Of a stretch of DNA of 14,119 bases, positions 1 to 6,555 are shown in pieces (within the stretch, counting starts at the first letter, position 1; each line of letters begins with the position of its first letter). A program made the translations under genes and the position numbers. The notes under the pieces are model-generated. The model had not been told where the DNA came from, did no database searches, and worked only from the letters and a program-made list of their open reading frames with translations. Source of the stretch: Candidatus Brocadiia bacterium (GTDB taxonomy: Bacteria; Planctomycetota; MHYJ01; WSZJ01); NCBI GenBank assembly GCA_013360825.1, contig JABWAY010000073.1, positions 1 to 14,119 of the forward strand, read 5' to 3'.

Positions 1-898
1 AGGCCCGAAGCGCATCCCGGACGGCGGCGGCGTGGGGGAGGAGCGCGAGGGCGGCGTCGTAGCGGAGGGGGAGGGCCCGGTCGCGGAGCCGGTTCTCCAG
101 GGCGACGACGGTGAGGGCGGCGGGGGAGTGGGTTCCGAAGAGTTCCGGGGCGTCGGCGAGGGCGGCGAGGGCGTGGTCGGGGGGCTCGATGGGCGACAGA
201 AGAAGCGCCCGGTATCCCGATTCGATCGCCGTCCGCCATTCTTCGGCGCTGACCGGCTCCGGCGCGGCCGCAAGGGCCGTCCGCGCGGCGTGCGCCTCGG
301 CCCCCAGAGCGCATTCCGCCTGGAATCGTTCGGGGTCCCCGGAGCGAAGGGCGAGTCCGGCGAGGCGGTGGCGCGCGCGGTACCGGAGATTCGACCAGCG
401 GAGCGCCCACTGGGGGCGCGGGGCGGCGATTTCGAACTGCGCGGCCAGGGTGGCGGCTGCCTGCCAGGCCTCCCGCGCCTTCGCGGGCTTCCCCCGCCAG
501 TCCCACTCCTCACCCCAGCTCAGGAGGAACTCGACGAGCTCGGCGCAGGCCCGGTTCCGGAGCGGGTGTTCCGGGGGCGCGAGGCCGGCGTCGAGGGCCC
601 GGTCGATCCCCTCGCAGTCACCGAAATCAAAACCGGGAGCGGCGGCGGCGAGCGCGGCATACTCGGACGCCTCCAGCGCCCGGCCGTCGGACAGCGCGAT
701 CAGCGCTTCGAACACCCGCACCGCACCGTTGCGCGGCCCCGCCTGCTTGATCAGGCGCAGCGACTCCAGGAATTCCCTCCGTGACCCGTTCGATTCCCAG
801 AGTTCCGTGAGCCGCTCCGGCCCTCCCGGCGCGGGATCCGCGGCCGTCAGGGACGCGGCCGAGGCGGCGAGGGCGGCAAGCAGCGGACGGAGCTTCAT
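1..898 (-). CDS. Partial secreted protein of unknown function (C-terminus beyond the left edge)
   Basis: An open frame without stops runs leftward from an ATG at 898-896 off the window edge, giving about 299 residues. It begins MKLRPLLAALAASAASLTA, a short basic start followed by an Ala/Leu-rich stretch: a classical signal peptide, with likely cleavage near residues 19-21 (before ADP). There is no lipobox cysteine, so the product is probably periplasmic or secreted. The mature part is rich in Ala, Leu, Arg and Trp and reads as successive amphipathic helices (for example around residues 45-75, 115-150 and 265-299), suggestive of a TPR- or HEAT-like helical repeat, but I recognise no family. 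Codon use is typical of the window, with strong GC at third positions. It is divergent from nadB, 47 bases away. No clear Shine-Dalgarno sequence precedes the start, so it may be leaderless. That it is a gene is fairly sure; its function is unknown. Confidence 0.8.
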   Translation of the reverse strand, partial: MKLRPLLAALAASAASLTAADPAPGGPERLTELWESNGSRREFLESLRLIKQAGPRNGAVRVFEALIALSDGRALEASEYAALAAAAPGFDFGDCEGIDRALDAGLAPPEHPLRNRACAELVEFLLSWGEEWDWRGKPAKAREAWQAAATLAAQFEIAAPRPQWALRWSNLRYRARHRLAGLALRSGDPERFQAECALGAEAHAARTALAAAPEPVSAEEWRTAIESGYRALLLSPIEPPDHALAALADAPELFGTHSPAALTVVALENRLRDRALPLRYDAALALLPHAAAVRDALRA

Positions 899-904
899 CC
901 CATC

Positions 905-934
905 TGTATCGGCTGGAGGCCGCCCCCGGGTAAA
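905..934 (-). promoter_or_regulatory. Weak candidate promoter for the left-edge secreted protein
   Basis: On the minus strand, TTTACC (934-929) and GATACA (910-905) are separated by 18 bases, and the second box ends 6 bases before the ATG at 898. Both boxes are imperfect. The 6-base spacing to the start codon equals that seen at the two leaderless candidates near 13.05 kb. The -35 box overlaps the -10 box proposed for nadB on the other strand. Confidence 0.3.
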
Positions 935-936
935 CT
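931..936 (+). promoter_or_regulatory. Candidate -10 box for nadB (possibly leaderless)
   Basis: TAAACT fits the TANNNT form of a sigma-70 -10 box and ends 9 bases before the GTG start at 946. The bases between are almost all C, so no Shine-Dalgarno sequence exists. Transcription would begin at or within a few bases of the start codon. I found no good -35 box at 16-18 bases upstream. Confidence 0.4.
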
Positions 937-945
937 CGCCCCCCC

Positions 946-2532
946 GTGAAAACCCCCCGGTATCTCGTTCCGTTCGACGTCCGCCGCCTCCCGTGGCGCA
1001 CGGCGGACGTCCTGATCGTCGGTGGAGGGGTGGCGGGGCTGAGGGCGGCGATCGAGGCGGGGCGGCGGTCGCGGGTGGTGCTGGCGGTCAAGCGGGGCCG
1101 GACCGACTCGAACACGCAGTGGGCGCAGGGGGGCGTGGCGGCGGCGCTGGATCGCGGCGACTCGATCCGGAGCCATGTCGAGGACACGATCGGCGCGGGG
1201 AAAGGGATCGCCGACGAGCGGGTCGTCCGGACCGTGATCCGCGAGGGGGCGCTCCGTGTCCGCGAGCTCATGGAGTGGGGGACGCGGTTCGACCGCGAGC
1301 GCGGGGCGATCCGGTTCGCGCGCGAGGGGGGGCACTCGAGGGCGCGGATCCTCCATGCCCATGGCGACGCCACCGGGGCGGAAATCGCCCGCGCCCTGCT
1401 GGAAAAGGTCCGCGCAGAGCCGAACATCGTCGTCCTCGAGCACACATTCGTCCTGGACCTCCTGACCCGCGACGGGCGGTGCGTCGGCGCCATCGCGGCC
1501 GGCCCCGACGGCCAGCTGCAGGGAATCGCCGCGCCGCGCACGATCCTCGCCACCGGCGGCATCGGACAGCTCTACCGCGAAACCACGAACCCCGACGTCG
1601 CCACCGGCGACGGCCTCGCCATGGCCCATCGCGCCGGCGCCCGTCTCGAGGACATGGAATTCGTCCAGTTCCACCCCACCGCCCTCTACATCGCCGGCGC
1701 CGCCCGCGCCCTCATCTCCGAGGCCGTCCGCGGCGAAGGCGCCCTCCTCCGCGACCGCCTCCGCCGGCGATTCATGCCCGACTACCACCCCGACGCCGAA
1801 CTCGCCCCCCGCGACACCGTCTCCCGCTCGATCGTCCGCCAGATGCGCGCCACCGACGACACCCAGGTCTACCTCGACCTCTCCCACCTCCCGGGGGCGC
1901 AGGTCCGGAAGCGATTTCCGGGTCTTGTCGCCCTCTGCCGGACGTACGGGCTCGACATCGCCCGGGACCCGATCCCGGTCCGCCCCGCCGCCCACTACCA
2001 CGTCGGCGGAATCCAGATCGACCTGCGCGGGCGGACGAGCCTTCCGGGGCTGTGGGCCGCGGGGGAGTGCGCCTGCGCCGAATTTCACGGCGCCAACCGC
2101 CTCGGATCGAACTCCCTCCTCGAAGGACTGGTCTTCGGCACGCGCGCGGCGCAGGACGCGGTTCGCCAGAAACTCCCCGAAGTCCGCACCCCTCCGGCCG
2201 TCTCGTTCCGCCGGACCGCCCGCGCACTTCCCCCCGCCCTCGACCTCGCCGACGTCCGGGCCTCCCTGAAGGCGGTGATGTGGCGCGAGGTCGGCGTGGA
2301 GCGGCAGGCGGACGGGATTGAGCGGGCGATTCAGGCGATCGACTTCTGGAAGCGATACATCCTTCCGTGCGTGTTCGAGTCCCCGGCGGGTTGGGAGTTG
2401 CAGAACATGCTCGAGGTCTCCGGGCTGCTGGCGGGGGCGGCGCTGGCGCGGCAGGAGTCGCGCGGGACGCATCACCGGGTTGATTTCCCCGAGACGGACG
2501 ATGCGAAGTGGAAGCGGCACCAGATCCTCTGA
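946..2532 (+). CDS. nadB: L-aspartate oxidase (quinolinate synthesis, NAD biosynthesis)
   Basis: This FAD-dependent enzyme oxidises L-aspartate to iminoaspartate, which NadA condenses with dihydroxyacetone phosphate to make quinolinate, in the cytoplasm. The 528-residue length is normal for the family. Residues 21-36 carry the FAD-binding GGGVAGLRAA loop; 55-68 hold the NadB signature SNTQWAQGGVAAAL; 126-140 contain REGGHSRARILHAHG. Residues matching known E. coli active-site positions are visible: E127, H243 (in QFHPTAL), R289 (in APRD), H350 (in AAHYHVGG) and R385 (in HGANRLGSNSLLEG). The C-terminal helical domain (about 430-528) is complete. The GTG at 946 is chosen because it gives the usual N-terminus, with the conserved RYLVPFD before the FAD loop. 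No nadA or nadC is nearby. Third-base preference changes sharply near codon 145 (see findings), but the motifs continue across it, so the frame is intact. Confidence 0.96.
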   Translation: MKTPRYLVPFDVRRLPWRTADVLIVGGGVAGLRAAIEAGRRSRVVLAVKRGRTDSNTQWAQGGVAAALDRGDSIRSHVEDTIGAGKGIADERVVRTVIREGALRVRELMEWGTRFDRERGAIRFAREGGHSRARILHAHGDATGAEIARALLEKVRAEPNIVVLEHTFVLDLLTRDGRCVGAIAAGPDGQLQGIAAPRTILATGGIGQLYRETTNPDVATGDGLAMAHRAGARLEDMEFVQFHPTALYIAGAARALISEAVRGEGALLRDRLRRRFMPDYHPDAELAPRDTVSRSIVRQMRATDDTQVYLDLSHLPGAQVRKRFPGLVALCRTYGLDIARDPIPVRPAAHYHVGGIQIDLRGRTSLPGLWAAGECACAEFHGANRLGSNSLLEGLVFGTRAAQDAVRQKLPEVRTPPAVSFRRTARALPPALDLADVRASLKAVMWREVGVERQADGIERAIQAIDFWKRYILPCVFESPAGWELQNMLEVSGLLAGAALARQESRGTHHRVDFPETDDAKWKRHQIL

Positions 2533-2676
2533 GGGTGTGGCGCCGGGGGGCGGGTCCCTGTCAGATTGGCATTGTCGAGCGGGGTGGTGGCACCCGCCGC
2601 GCGCGGACGCGGGCCCAACCGATCGCGTAATGTGTTCAGCAGCCTTGTGTTACGCCGCACCACCCGCTTCCGGCGA

Positions 2677-2692
2677 TGGCATACGCTTTGCT
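2677..2692 (+). promoter_or_regulatory. Candidate sigma-54 (-24/-12) promoter of dnaK
   Basis: The sequence TGGCATACGCTTTGCT matches the sigma-54 consensus TGGCACG-N4-TTGCW at 10 of 12 defined positions. The invariant GG and GC doublets are exactly 10 bases apart. Transcription would start near 2703, leaving a leader of about 36 bases with the AAGGAG ribosome site. The rest of the nadB-dnaK spacer (2533-2738) holds no gene. It has a possible -10 box TAATGT at 2628-2633 without a matching -35, and no CIRCE inverted repeat. I did not see an upstream activator site that I could name. Confidence 0.45.
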
Positions 2693-2724
2693 TTTGTTTG
2701 CCTCAGACCGACGTTTCCACCTCC

Positions 2725-2730
2725 AAGGAG
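2725..2730 (+). promoter_or_regulatory. Ribosome binding site that fixes the dnaK start
   Basis: AAGGAG lies 8 bases before the ATG at 2739. It favours that ATG over an in-frame ATG at 2676, which has no such site and would add 21 residues unlike any DnaK N-terminus while overlapping the proposed promoter. Confidence 0.85.
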
Positions 2731-2738
2731 AATCCGTC

Positions 2739-4661
2739 ATGGGCAAGGTCATCGGCATCGACCTCGGTACCACCAACTCCGTCGTCTCCGTCATGGAGGG
2801 GAGTACCACGACGGTCATCACCACCCCGGAAGGCTCCCGGCTCCTCCCCTCCGTCGTCGGGTTCACGGAGAAGGGCGAGCGCCTCGTCGGGTACATGGCG
2901 AAGCGCCAGGCCGTCACCAACCCGCAGAACACCGTCTACTCCATCAAGCGCTTCATGGGCCGGCGCCGTTCGGAAGTCGCGCGGGAGGAGGAACTCGTTC
3001 CGTACAAGATCGTGGGAAGCGGTTCCGACCCGGTGAAGGTGGACATCCGCGGGAAGGAGCACACGCCGCAGGAGATTTCCGCGATCGTTCTTCAGTCTCT
3101 CAAGGAGGCGGCGGAGGCTTACCTGGGCGAGAAGGTGACCAGCGCCGTCATCACGGTCCCCGCCTACTTCAACGACGCCCAGCGCCAGGCGACGAAGGAC
3201 GCGGGCCGCATCGCGGGGCTGGAGGTCAAGCGGATCATCAACGAGCCGACGGCGGCCGCGCTGGCGTACGGGCTGGACAAGAAGGGGAGCGAGAAGGTCG
3301 CGGTGTACGACCTGGGCGGCGGGACGTTCGACATCAGCGTGCTCGAGGTCGGGGACGGCGTCGTGATCGTGAAGGCGACGAACGGCGACACGCACCTCGG
3401 CGGCGACGACCTGGACAAGCGCGTCATCGACCACATCGCGGAGGAGTTCAAGAAGGCGCACGGGTTCGACCTGCGCCGCGACCAGATGGCGCTTCAGCGC
3501 CTCAAGGAAGCCGCGGAGAAGGCCAAGATCGAGCTGTCGAGCGCGCTTGAGACCGAGGTGAACCTCCCGTTCGTCTGGGCGGATGCCTCGGGTCCGAAGC
3601 ATCTGCAGATGAAGATCACGCGGGCGAAGCTGGAGCAGCTGGTGGGGAACCTGATCGAGCGGACGCTGGGTCCGGTGAAGCAGTGCCTGGCGGATGCGAA
3701 GCTGAAGCCGGAGGAGATCGATGAGGTCCTGCTGGTCGGCGGTTCGACGCGGATGCCGATGGTGGGACGGCTGGTGAAGGAGTATTTCAAGAAGGAACCG
3801 AACCGTTCGGTGAACCCGGACGAGGTGGTGAGCGTGGGTGCGGCGATCCAGGGGGCGGTGCTGAACGAGGAGTTGAAGGACGTGCTGCTGCTGGATGTCA
3901 CGCCGCTGTCGCTGGGGATCGAGACGGTCGGCGGGGTGTCGACGAAGCTGATCGAGCGGAACACGACGATCCCGAAGACGGTCCGGCAGGTCTTCTCGAC
4001 CGCTTCGGACAACCAGCCCGGGGTGGAGATTCACGTGCTGCAGGGCGAGCGGCCGATGGTGAAGGACAACCGGACGCTCGGGAAATTCCACCTGGACGGC
4101 ATTCCTCCCGCGCCCCGCGGACTTCCGCAGATCGAGGTCTCGTTCGACATCGACGCGAACGGGATCCTGAAGGTGTCGGCGAAGGACCTCGGGACGGGGA
4201 AATCGAACTCGGTGCAGGTCAAGGCCTCGACCGGCCTGAGCGAGGCCGAGATCAAGCGGATGGTGACGGAGGCGGAGACGAACCGGGAGGCGGACGAGGA
4301 GAAGAAGCAGCTCATCGAGGTCCGGAACAAGGCGGACCAGCTGGTCTACGCGACGGAGCGGACACTGACCGAGCACAAGGATGTCGCGACGGCGGAGGAG
4401 CGCAAGGCGATCGAGGAGAAGGTCGAGGCGCTGAAGAAGGTCAAGGACGGCGAGGACAAGGCCGCGATCGACACGGCCATGGAGGAGCTGGCGCGCGTCT
4501 CGCATCCGATCGCACAGAAGCTGTACGAGCAGGCCTCGAAGGCCTCCGCGGGCGGAGGAGAGGCCCAGGGTGCTGAGACGCCGCAGGCGGAGCAGGGAGC
4601 AGGAAAGAAGGGCGGGAACGGCGACGACAACATCATCGACGCGGAGTTCGAGACCAAGTAG
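2739..4661 (+). CDS. dnaK: Chaperone DnaK (Hsp70)
   Basis: This is an ATP-dependent Hsp70 chaperone that binds exposed hydrophobic peptides in the cytoplasm, normally with DnaJ and GrpE. The product is 640 residues, the standard length. The nucleotide-binding domain (1-380) shows the phosphate-1 loop IGIDLGTTNS (5-14), NEPTAAALAYG (168-178), the phosphate-2 motif VYDLGGGTFD (189-198), HLGGDDLD (219-226) and the adenosine motif LLVGGSTRMP (331-340). The hydrophobic linker DVLLLDVTP (381-389) leads to the beta substrate domain (to about 500), then the helical lid and a Gly/Ala/Gln-rich tail ending NIIDAEFETK, a common bacterial DnaK ending. No residue appears to be missing. Neither grpE, dnaJ nor hrcA is adjacent, so this copy is not in the usual heat-shock operon and may be one of several. 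The start at 2739 is supported by an AAGGAG site. Confidence 0.98.
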   Translation: MGKVIGIDLGTTNSVVSVMEGSTTTVITTPEGSRLLPSVVGFTEKGERLVGYMAKRQAVTNPQNTVYSIKRFMGRRRSEVAREEELVPYKIVGSGSDPVKVDIRGKEHTPQEISAIVLQSLKEAAEAYLGEKVTSAVITVPAYFNDAQRQATKDAGRIAGLEVKRIINEPTAAALAYGLDKKGSEKVAVYDLGGGTFDISVLEVGDGVVIVKATNGDTHLGGDDLDKRVIDHIAEEFKKAHGFDLRRDQMALQRLKEAAEKAKIELSSALETEVNLPFVWADASGPKHLQMKITRAKLEQLVGNLIERTLGPVKQCLADAKLKPEEIDEVLLVGGSTRMPMVGRLVKEYFKKEPNRSVNPDEVVSVGAAIQGAVLNEELKDVLLLDVTPLSLGIETVGGVSTKLIERNTTIPKTVRQVFSTASDNQPGVEIHVLQGERPMVKDNRTLGKFHLDGIPPAPRGLPQIEVSFDIDANGILKVSAKDLGTGKSNSVQVKASTGLSEAEIKRMVTEAETNREADEEKKQLIEVRNKADQLVYATERTLTEHKDVATAEERKAIEEKVEALKKVKDGEDKAAIDTAMEELARVSHPIAQKLYEQASKASAGGGEAQGAETPQAEQGAGKKGGNGDDNIIDAEFETK

Positions 4662-4686
4662 CGCCGGGGGTCGCGGGACCAGGAGG

Positions 4687-4713
4687 GGCACCGGCCGATG
4701 ATGACCGGTCGCC
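4687..4713 (+). other. Hairpin just after dnaK
   Basis: GGC-ACCGG (4687-4694, reading GGC at 4687-4689 and ACCGG at 4690-4694) can pair with CCGGT-C-GCC (4705-4713), forming an 8-bp stem with one bulged C and a 10-base loop. There is no T run, so it would act as a 3'-end stabilising structure or a first, weak stop ahead of the terminator at 4736. Confidence 0.4.
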
Positions 4714-4735
4714 GAGGTCGTCCTCGAAGTCTGAC

Positions 4736-4762
4736 AACCGCGCTGGACCGCACCGCGGTTTT
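4736..4762 (+). terminator. Rho-independent terminator downstream of dnaK
   Basis: AACCGCG (4736-4742) pairs with CGCGGTT (4754-4760) as a 7-bp stem with an 11-base loop; TT follows, making a run of four T (4759-4762). The T tract is short, so termination may be partial. It sits 75 bases after the dnaK stop and 45 bases before the next start. Confidence 0.55.
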
Positions 4763-4772
4763 CCGGGAGAAT
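4744..4772 (+). promoter_or_regulatory. Weak candidate promoter of the ABC/GldG operon
   Basis: TGGACC (4744-4749) and GAGAAT (4767-4772) are separated by 17 bases; each matches the sigma-70 consensus at 4 of 6 positions. The -35 box lies in the loop of the dnaK terminator. It would give a leader of about 28-30 bases containing GGAG (4797-4800). Confidence 0.35.
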
Positions 4773-4807
4773 GCGCGTCCCGCCGGCACTTCCCCCGGAG
4801 CATCCGA

Positions 4808-5821
4808 GTGATCGAGGTCGACAGTCTGGTCAAACGGTACGCCGGCGTCACGGCGGTGGACGGCATCTCGTTCAAGGTCGACAAGGGCGAGATCATCGGA
4901 TTTCTCGGGAAGAACGGCGCGGGCAAGTCGACGACGATGAAGATCCTCTCGTCGTTTTTCCCGCCGACTTCGGGGAGCGCCCGCGTCGCCGGCTTCGACT
5001 GCGTCACGGAGTCGATGGAGGTCCGGCGGCGGGTGGGCTACATGCCGGAGCGCGTCCCGATCTACGAGGACATGCGGGTCGAGGAGTACCTCCGGTACCG
5101 GGCGAAGCTGAAAGGGGTGGCCTGGCGCGGCCGGGAGCGGGCCGTGAACGAGGCGATCCTGGCGGCCGGGCTGAAGGAGGTCCGGCGGAAGCTGGTGGGA
5201 TCGCTCTCGAAGGGATACCGGCAGCGGGCCGGTCTGGCGGACGCGATCGTCCACAAGCCCGAGCTGCTGATCCTCGACGAGCCGACGGCGGGGCTCGATC
5301 CGGGCCAGATCCGGCAGGTGCGCGACCTCATCAAGCAGCTCGGCACGCAGACGACCCTGCTTCTTTCGACGCACATCCTGAGCGAGGTCGAGCTGACGGC
5401 CTCCCGGATCCTGCTCATCCACCGCGGCCGCCTGGTCGCGAGCGGCTCGCCCGGGTCGCTCGTCGGGGGAAGCCGGAGCAACCGGCGTTTCCTGATCGAG
5501 ATCCGCGGCGGGGGAGTGCTGGCGGAGGCGATGTTCCGCGGGATGCCGGGGGTGCTGAAGGTCGACTGGATCCAGGGGGAGGAGTGGCAGGGGTACCGGC
5601 TGGAGACCGGGTACGAGACGGACCCGCGGGTCGATCTCGCCCATTTCGCGCACGACAACGGGTGGGACCTGCGTGAACTGCGCGAGGAGAGGGAGACGCT
5701 CGAGGATCTGTTCGTGCGGATCACGAAGACGGACGAAGCGGGCCCGCAGGTCACGGTGACGCCCGAGCCCGCCGCCCCGGCGGCCGAGCCTCCGGCGGCT
5801 CCGGCGGGAGACCCGGCATGA
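4808..5821 (+). CDS. ABC transporter ATP-binding protein (GldA/ABC-2 type)
   Basis: This is the ATPase subunit of an ABC-2-type membrane complex, on the cytoplasmic face. In its 337 residues the Walker A loop GKNGAGKST lies at 34-42, GYMPER (77-82) replaces the Q-loop region as is usual in GldA-like and drug-export ATPases, the signature LSKGYRQR at 133-140, Walker B LLILDEP at 153-159 with catalytic E158, and the switch histidine H189 in STHILSE. All catalytic elements are present. A C-terminal accessory region (about 225-310) follows, then a Pro/Ala-rich tail (316-337) of unknown role. The GTG at 4808 is chosen because it follows GGAG by 7 bases and gives a standard N-terminus. Its stop overlaps the permease start (ATGA), so the two are translationally coupled. 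With the next three genes it forms the GldA-GldF-GldG-DUF4340 arrangement known in many bacteria; the substrate is not known. Confidence 0.93.
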   Translation: MIEVDSLVKRYAGVTAVDGISFKVDKGEIIGFLGKNGAGKSTTMKILSSFFPPTSGSARVAGFDCVTESMEVRRRVGYMPERVPIYEDMRVEEYLRYRAKLKGVAWRGRERAVNEAILAAGLKEVRRKLVGSLSKGYRQRAGLADAIVHKPELLILDEPTAGLDPGQIRQVRDLIKQLGTQTTLLLSTHILSEVELTASRILLIHRGRLVASGSPGSLVGGSRSNRRFLIEIRGGGVLAEAMFRGMPGVLKVDWIQGEEWQGYRLETGYETDPRVDLAHFAHDNGWDLRELREERETLEDLFVRITKTDEAGPQVTVTPEPAAPAAEPPAAPAGDPA

Positions 5822-6555
5822 ACTTCTTCGTCCAGGCTCGCCGCGAGTTCACGGCGTTCTTCTACTCCCCGATGGCGTACATCATCGCCACCTTCTACCT
5901 GCTCTTCACCGGCTTCACTTTCTGGATCCTCCTCAAGAACGAGGCGAACGCGAACGCCATGCGGTCGCTCCTCTCGTTCCTCGGCTTCATCCATGTCATC
6001 TTCATCCCGATGGTGACGATGCGCCTGCTGGCGGAGGAACGGAAATCGGGCACGCTCGAGATGCTCGTGACGGCCCCGATCTCGGATGTCGAGATCGCGC
6101 TCGCCAAGTTCTTCGGCGCGCTCTCGTTCACCGTCCTCATGATGGCCCCCACGCTTCTCTACACCTGGGCCGTGCACAAGGTGGGGGGGCACCCCGACCA
6201 CGGCCTCACCGGGGCGTCGTACACGGGGCTGCTCCTGATTTCCGCGGCCTACGTCTCGATCGGGCTGTTCATCTCCAGCCTGACCGCGAACCAGATCGTC
6301 GCCGCGATCCTCACCTTCGTGGTCCTGTTCACGTTCTACTTCCTCCTCGGGTTCGTCGCCGGGAGCGCCGCGGCGCTCCCGTTCAACGAGAAGGTCGACT
6401 GGCCGGCCGTCGTGAACTACGTCCATTTCGGCTCTCGTCTCCAGGCGTTCGGGAAGGGGATCGTGGACACGCGCGACGTCGTGTACTTCCTGTCGGTGGT
6501 CGCGCTCGGGCTGTTCCTGACGGTGAAGTCGCTGGAATCGCGGAGGTGGCGATGA
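5818..6555 (+). CDS. ABC-2 type permease, GldF-like
   Basis: The 245-residue integral membrane protein has six likely membrane helices, at about 19-39, 50-72, 97-119, 134-154, 158-183 and 219-237. Between helices 2 and 3 is EERKSGTLEMLVTAPIS (73-89), the hallmark cytoplasmic coupling segment of ABC-2 permeases related to GldF and NosY. It should form the membrane channel driven by the ATPase encoded just upstream. The start at 5818 overlaps the upstream stop in an ATGA, with GGGAG (5806-5810) 7 bases before it. The stop is likewise overlapped by the next gene. The subfamily call is firm; the transported substrate cannot be read from the sequence. Confidence 0.9.
   Translation: MNFFVQARREFTAFFYSPMAYIIATFYLLFTGFTFWILLKNEANANAMRSLLSFLGFIHVIFIPMVTMRLLAEERKSGTLEMLVTAPISDVEIALAKFFGALSFTVLMMAPTLLYTWAVHKVGGHPDHGLTGASYTGLLLISAAYVSIGLFISSLTANQIVAAILTFVVLFTFYFLLGFVAGSAAALPFNEKVDWPAVVNYVHFGSRLQAFGKGIVDTRDVVYFLSVVALGLFLTVKSLESRRWR

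Noticed and set aside
111..2321. 736-codon plus-strand frame over the left gene and nadB
   Set aside because: Composition is Arg/Pro/Ser/Ala only; it spans the divergent promoter and is out of frame with nadB, whose motifs are clear.
2582..2595. Small hairpin GGGTG-GTGG-CACCC after nadB
   Set aside because: Only 5 pairs, a mismatch beyond and no T run; too weak to call a terminator.
2644..2670. Possible sigma-32 heat-shock promoter before dnaK (CTTGTGT ... CCCGCTT)
   Set aside because: Only the CTTG core fits; the -10 part is far from CCCCATNT, and the sigma-54 match downstream is clearly better.
2676..2738. N-terminal extension of DnaK from an upstream ATG
   Set aside because: It adds 21 residues unlike DnaK, lacks a ribosome site and covers the promoter region; the ATG at 2739 follows AAGGAG.
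2703..4691. 662-codon open frame antisense to dnaK
   Set aside because: High GC leaves few stops in antisense frames. The predicted protein is a monotonous Leu/Arg/His/Asp mix with no motifs, while the sense strand is unmistakable DnaK. Long antisense frames over hsp70 genes are a known artefact of codon use.
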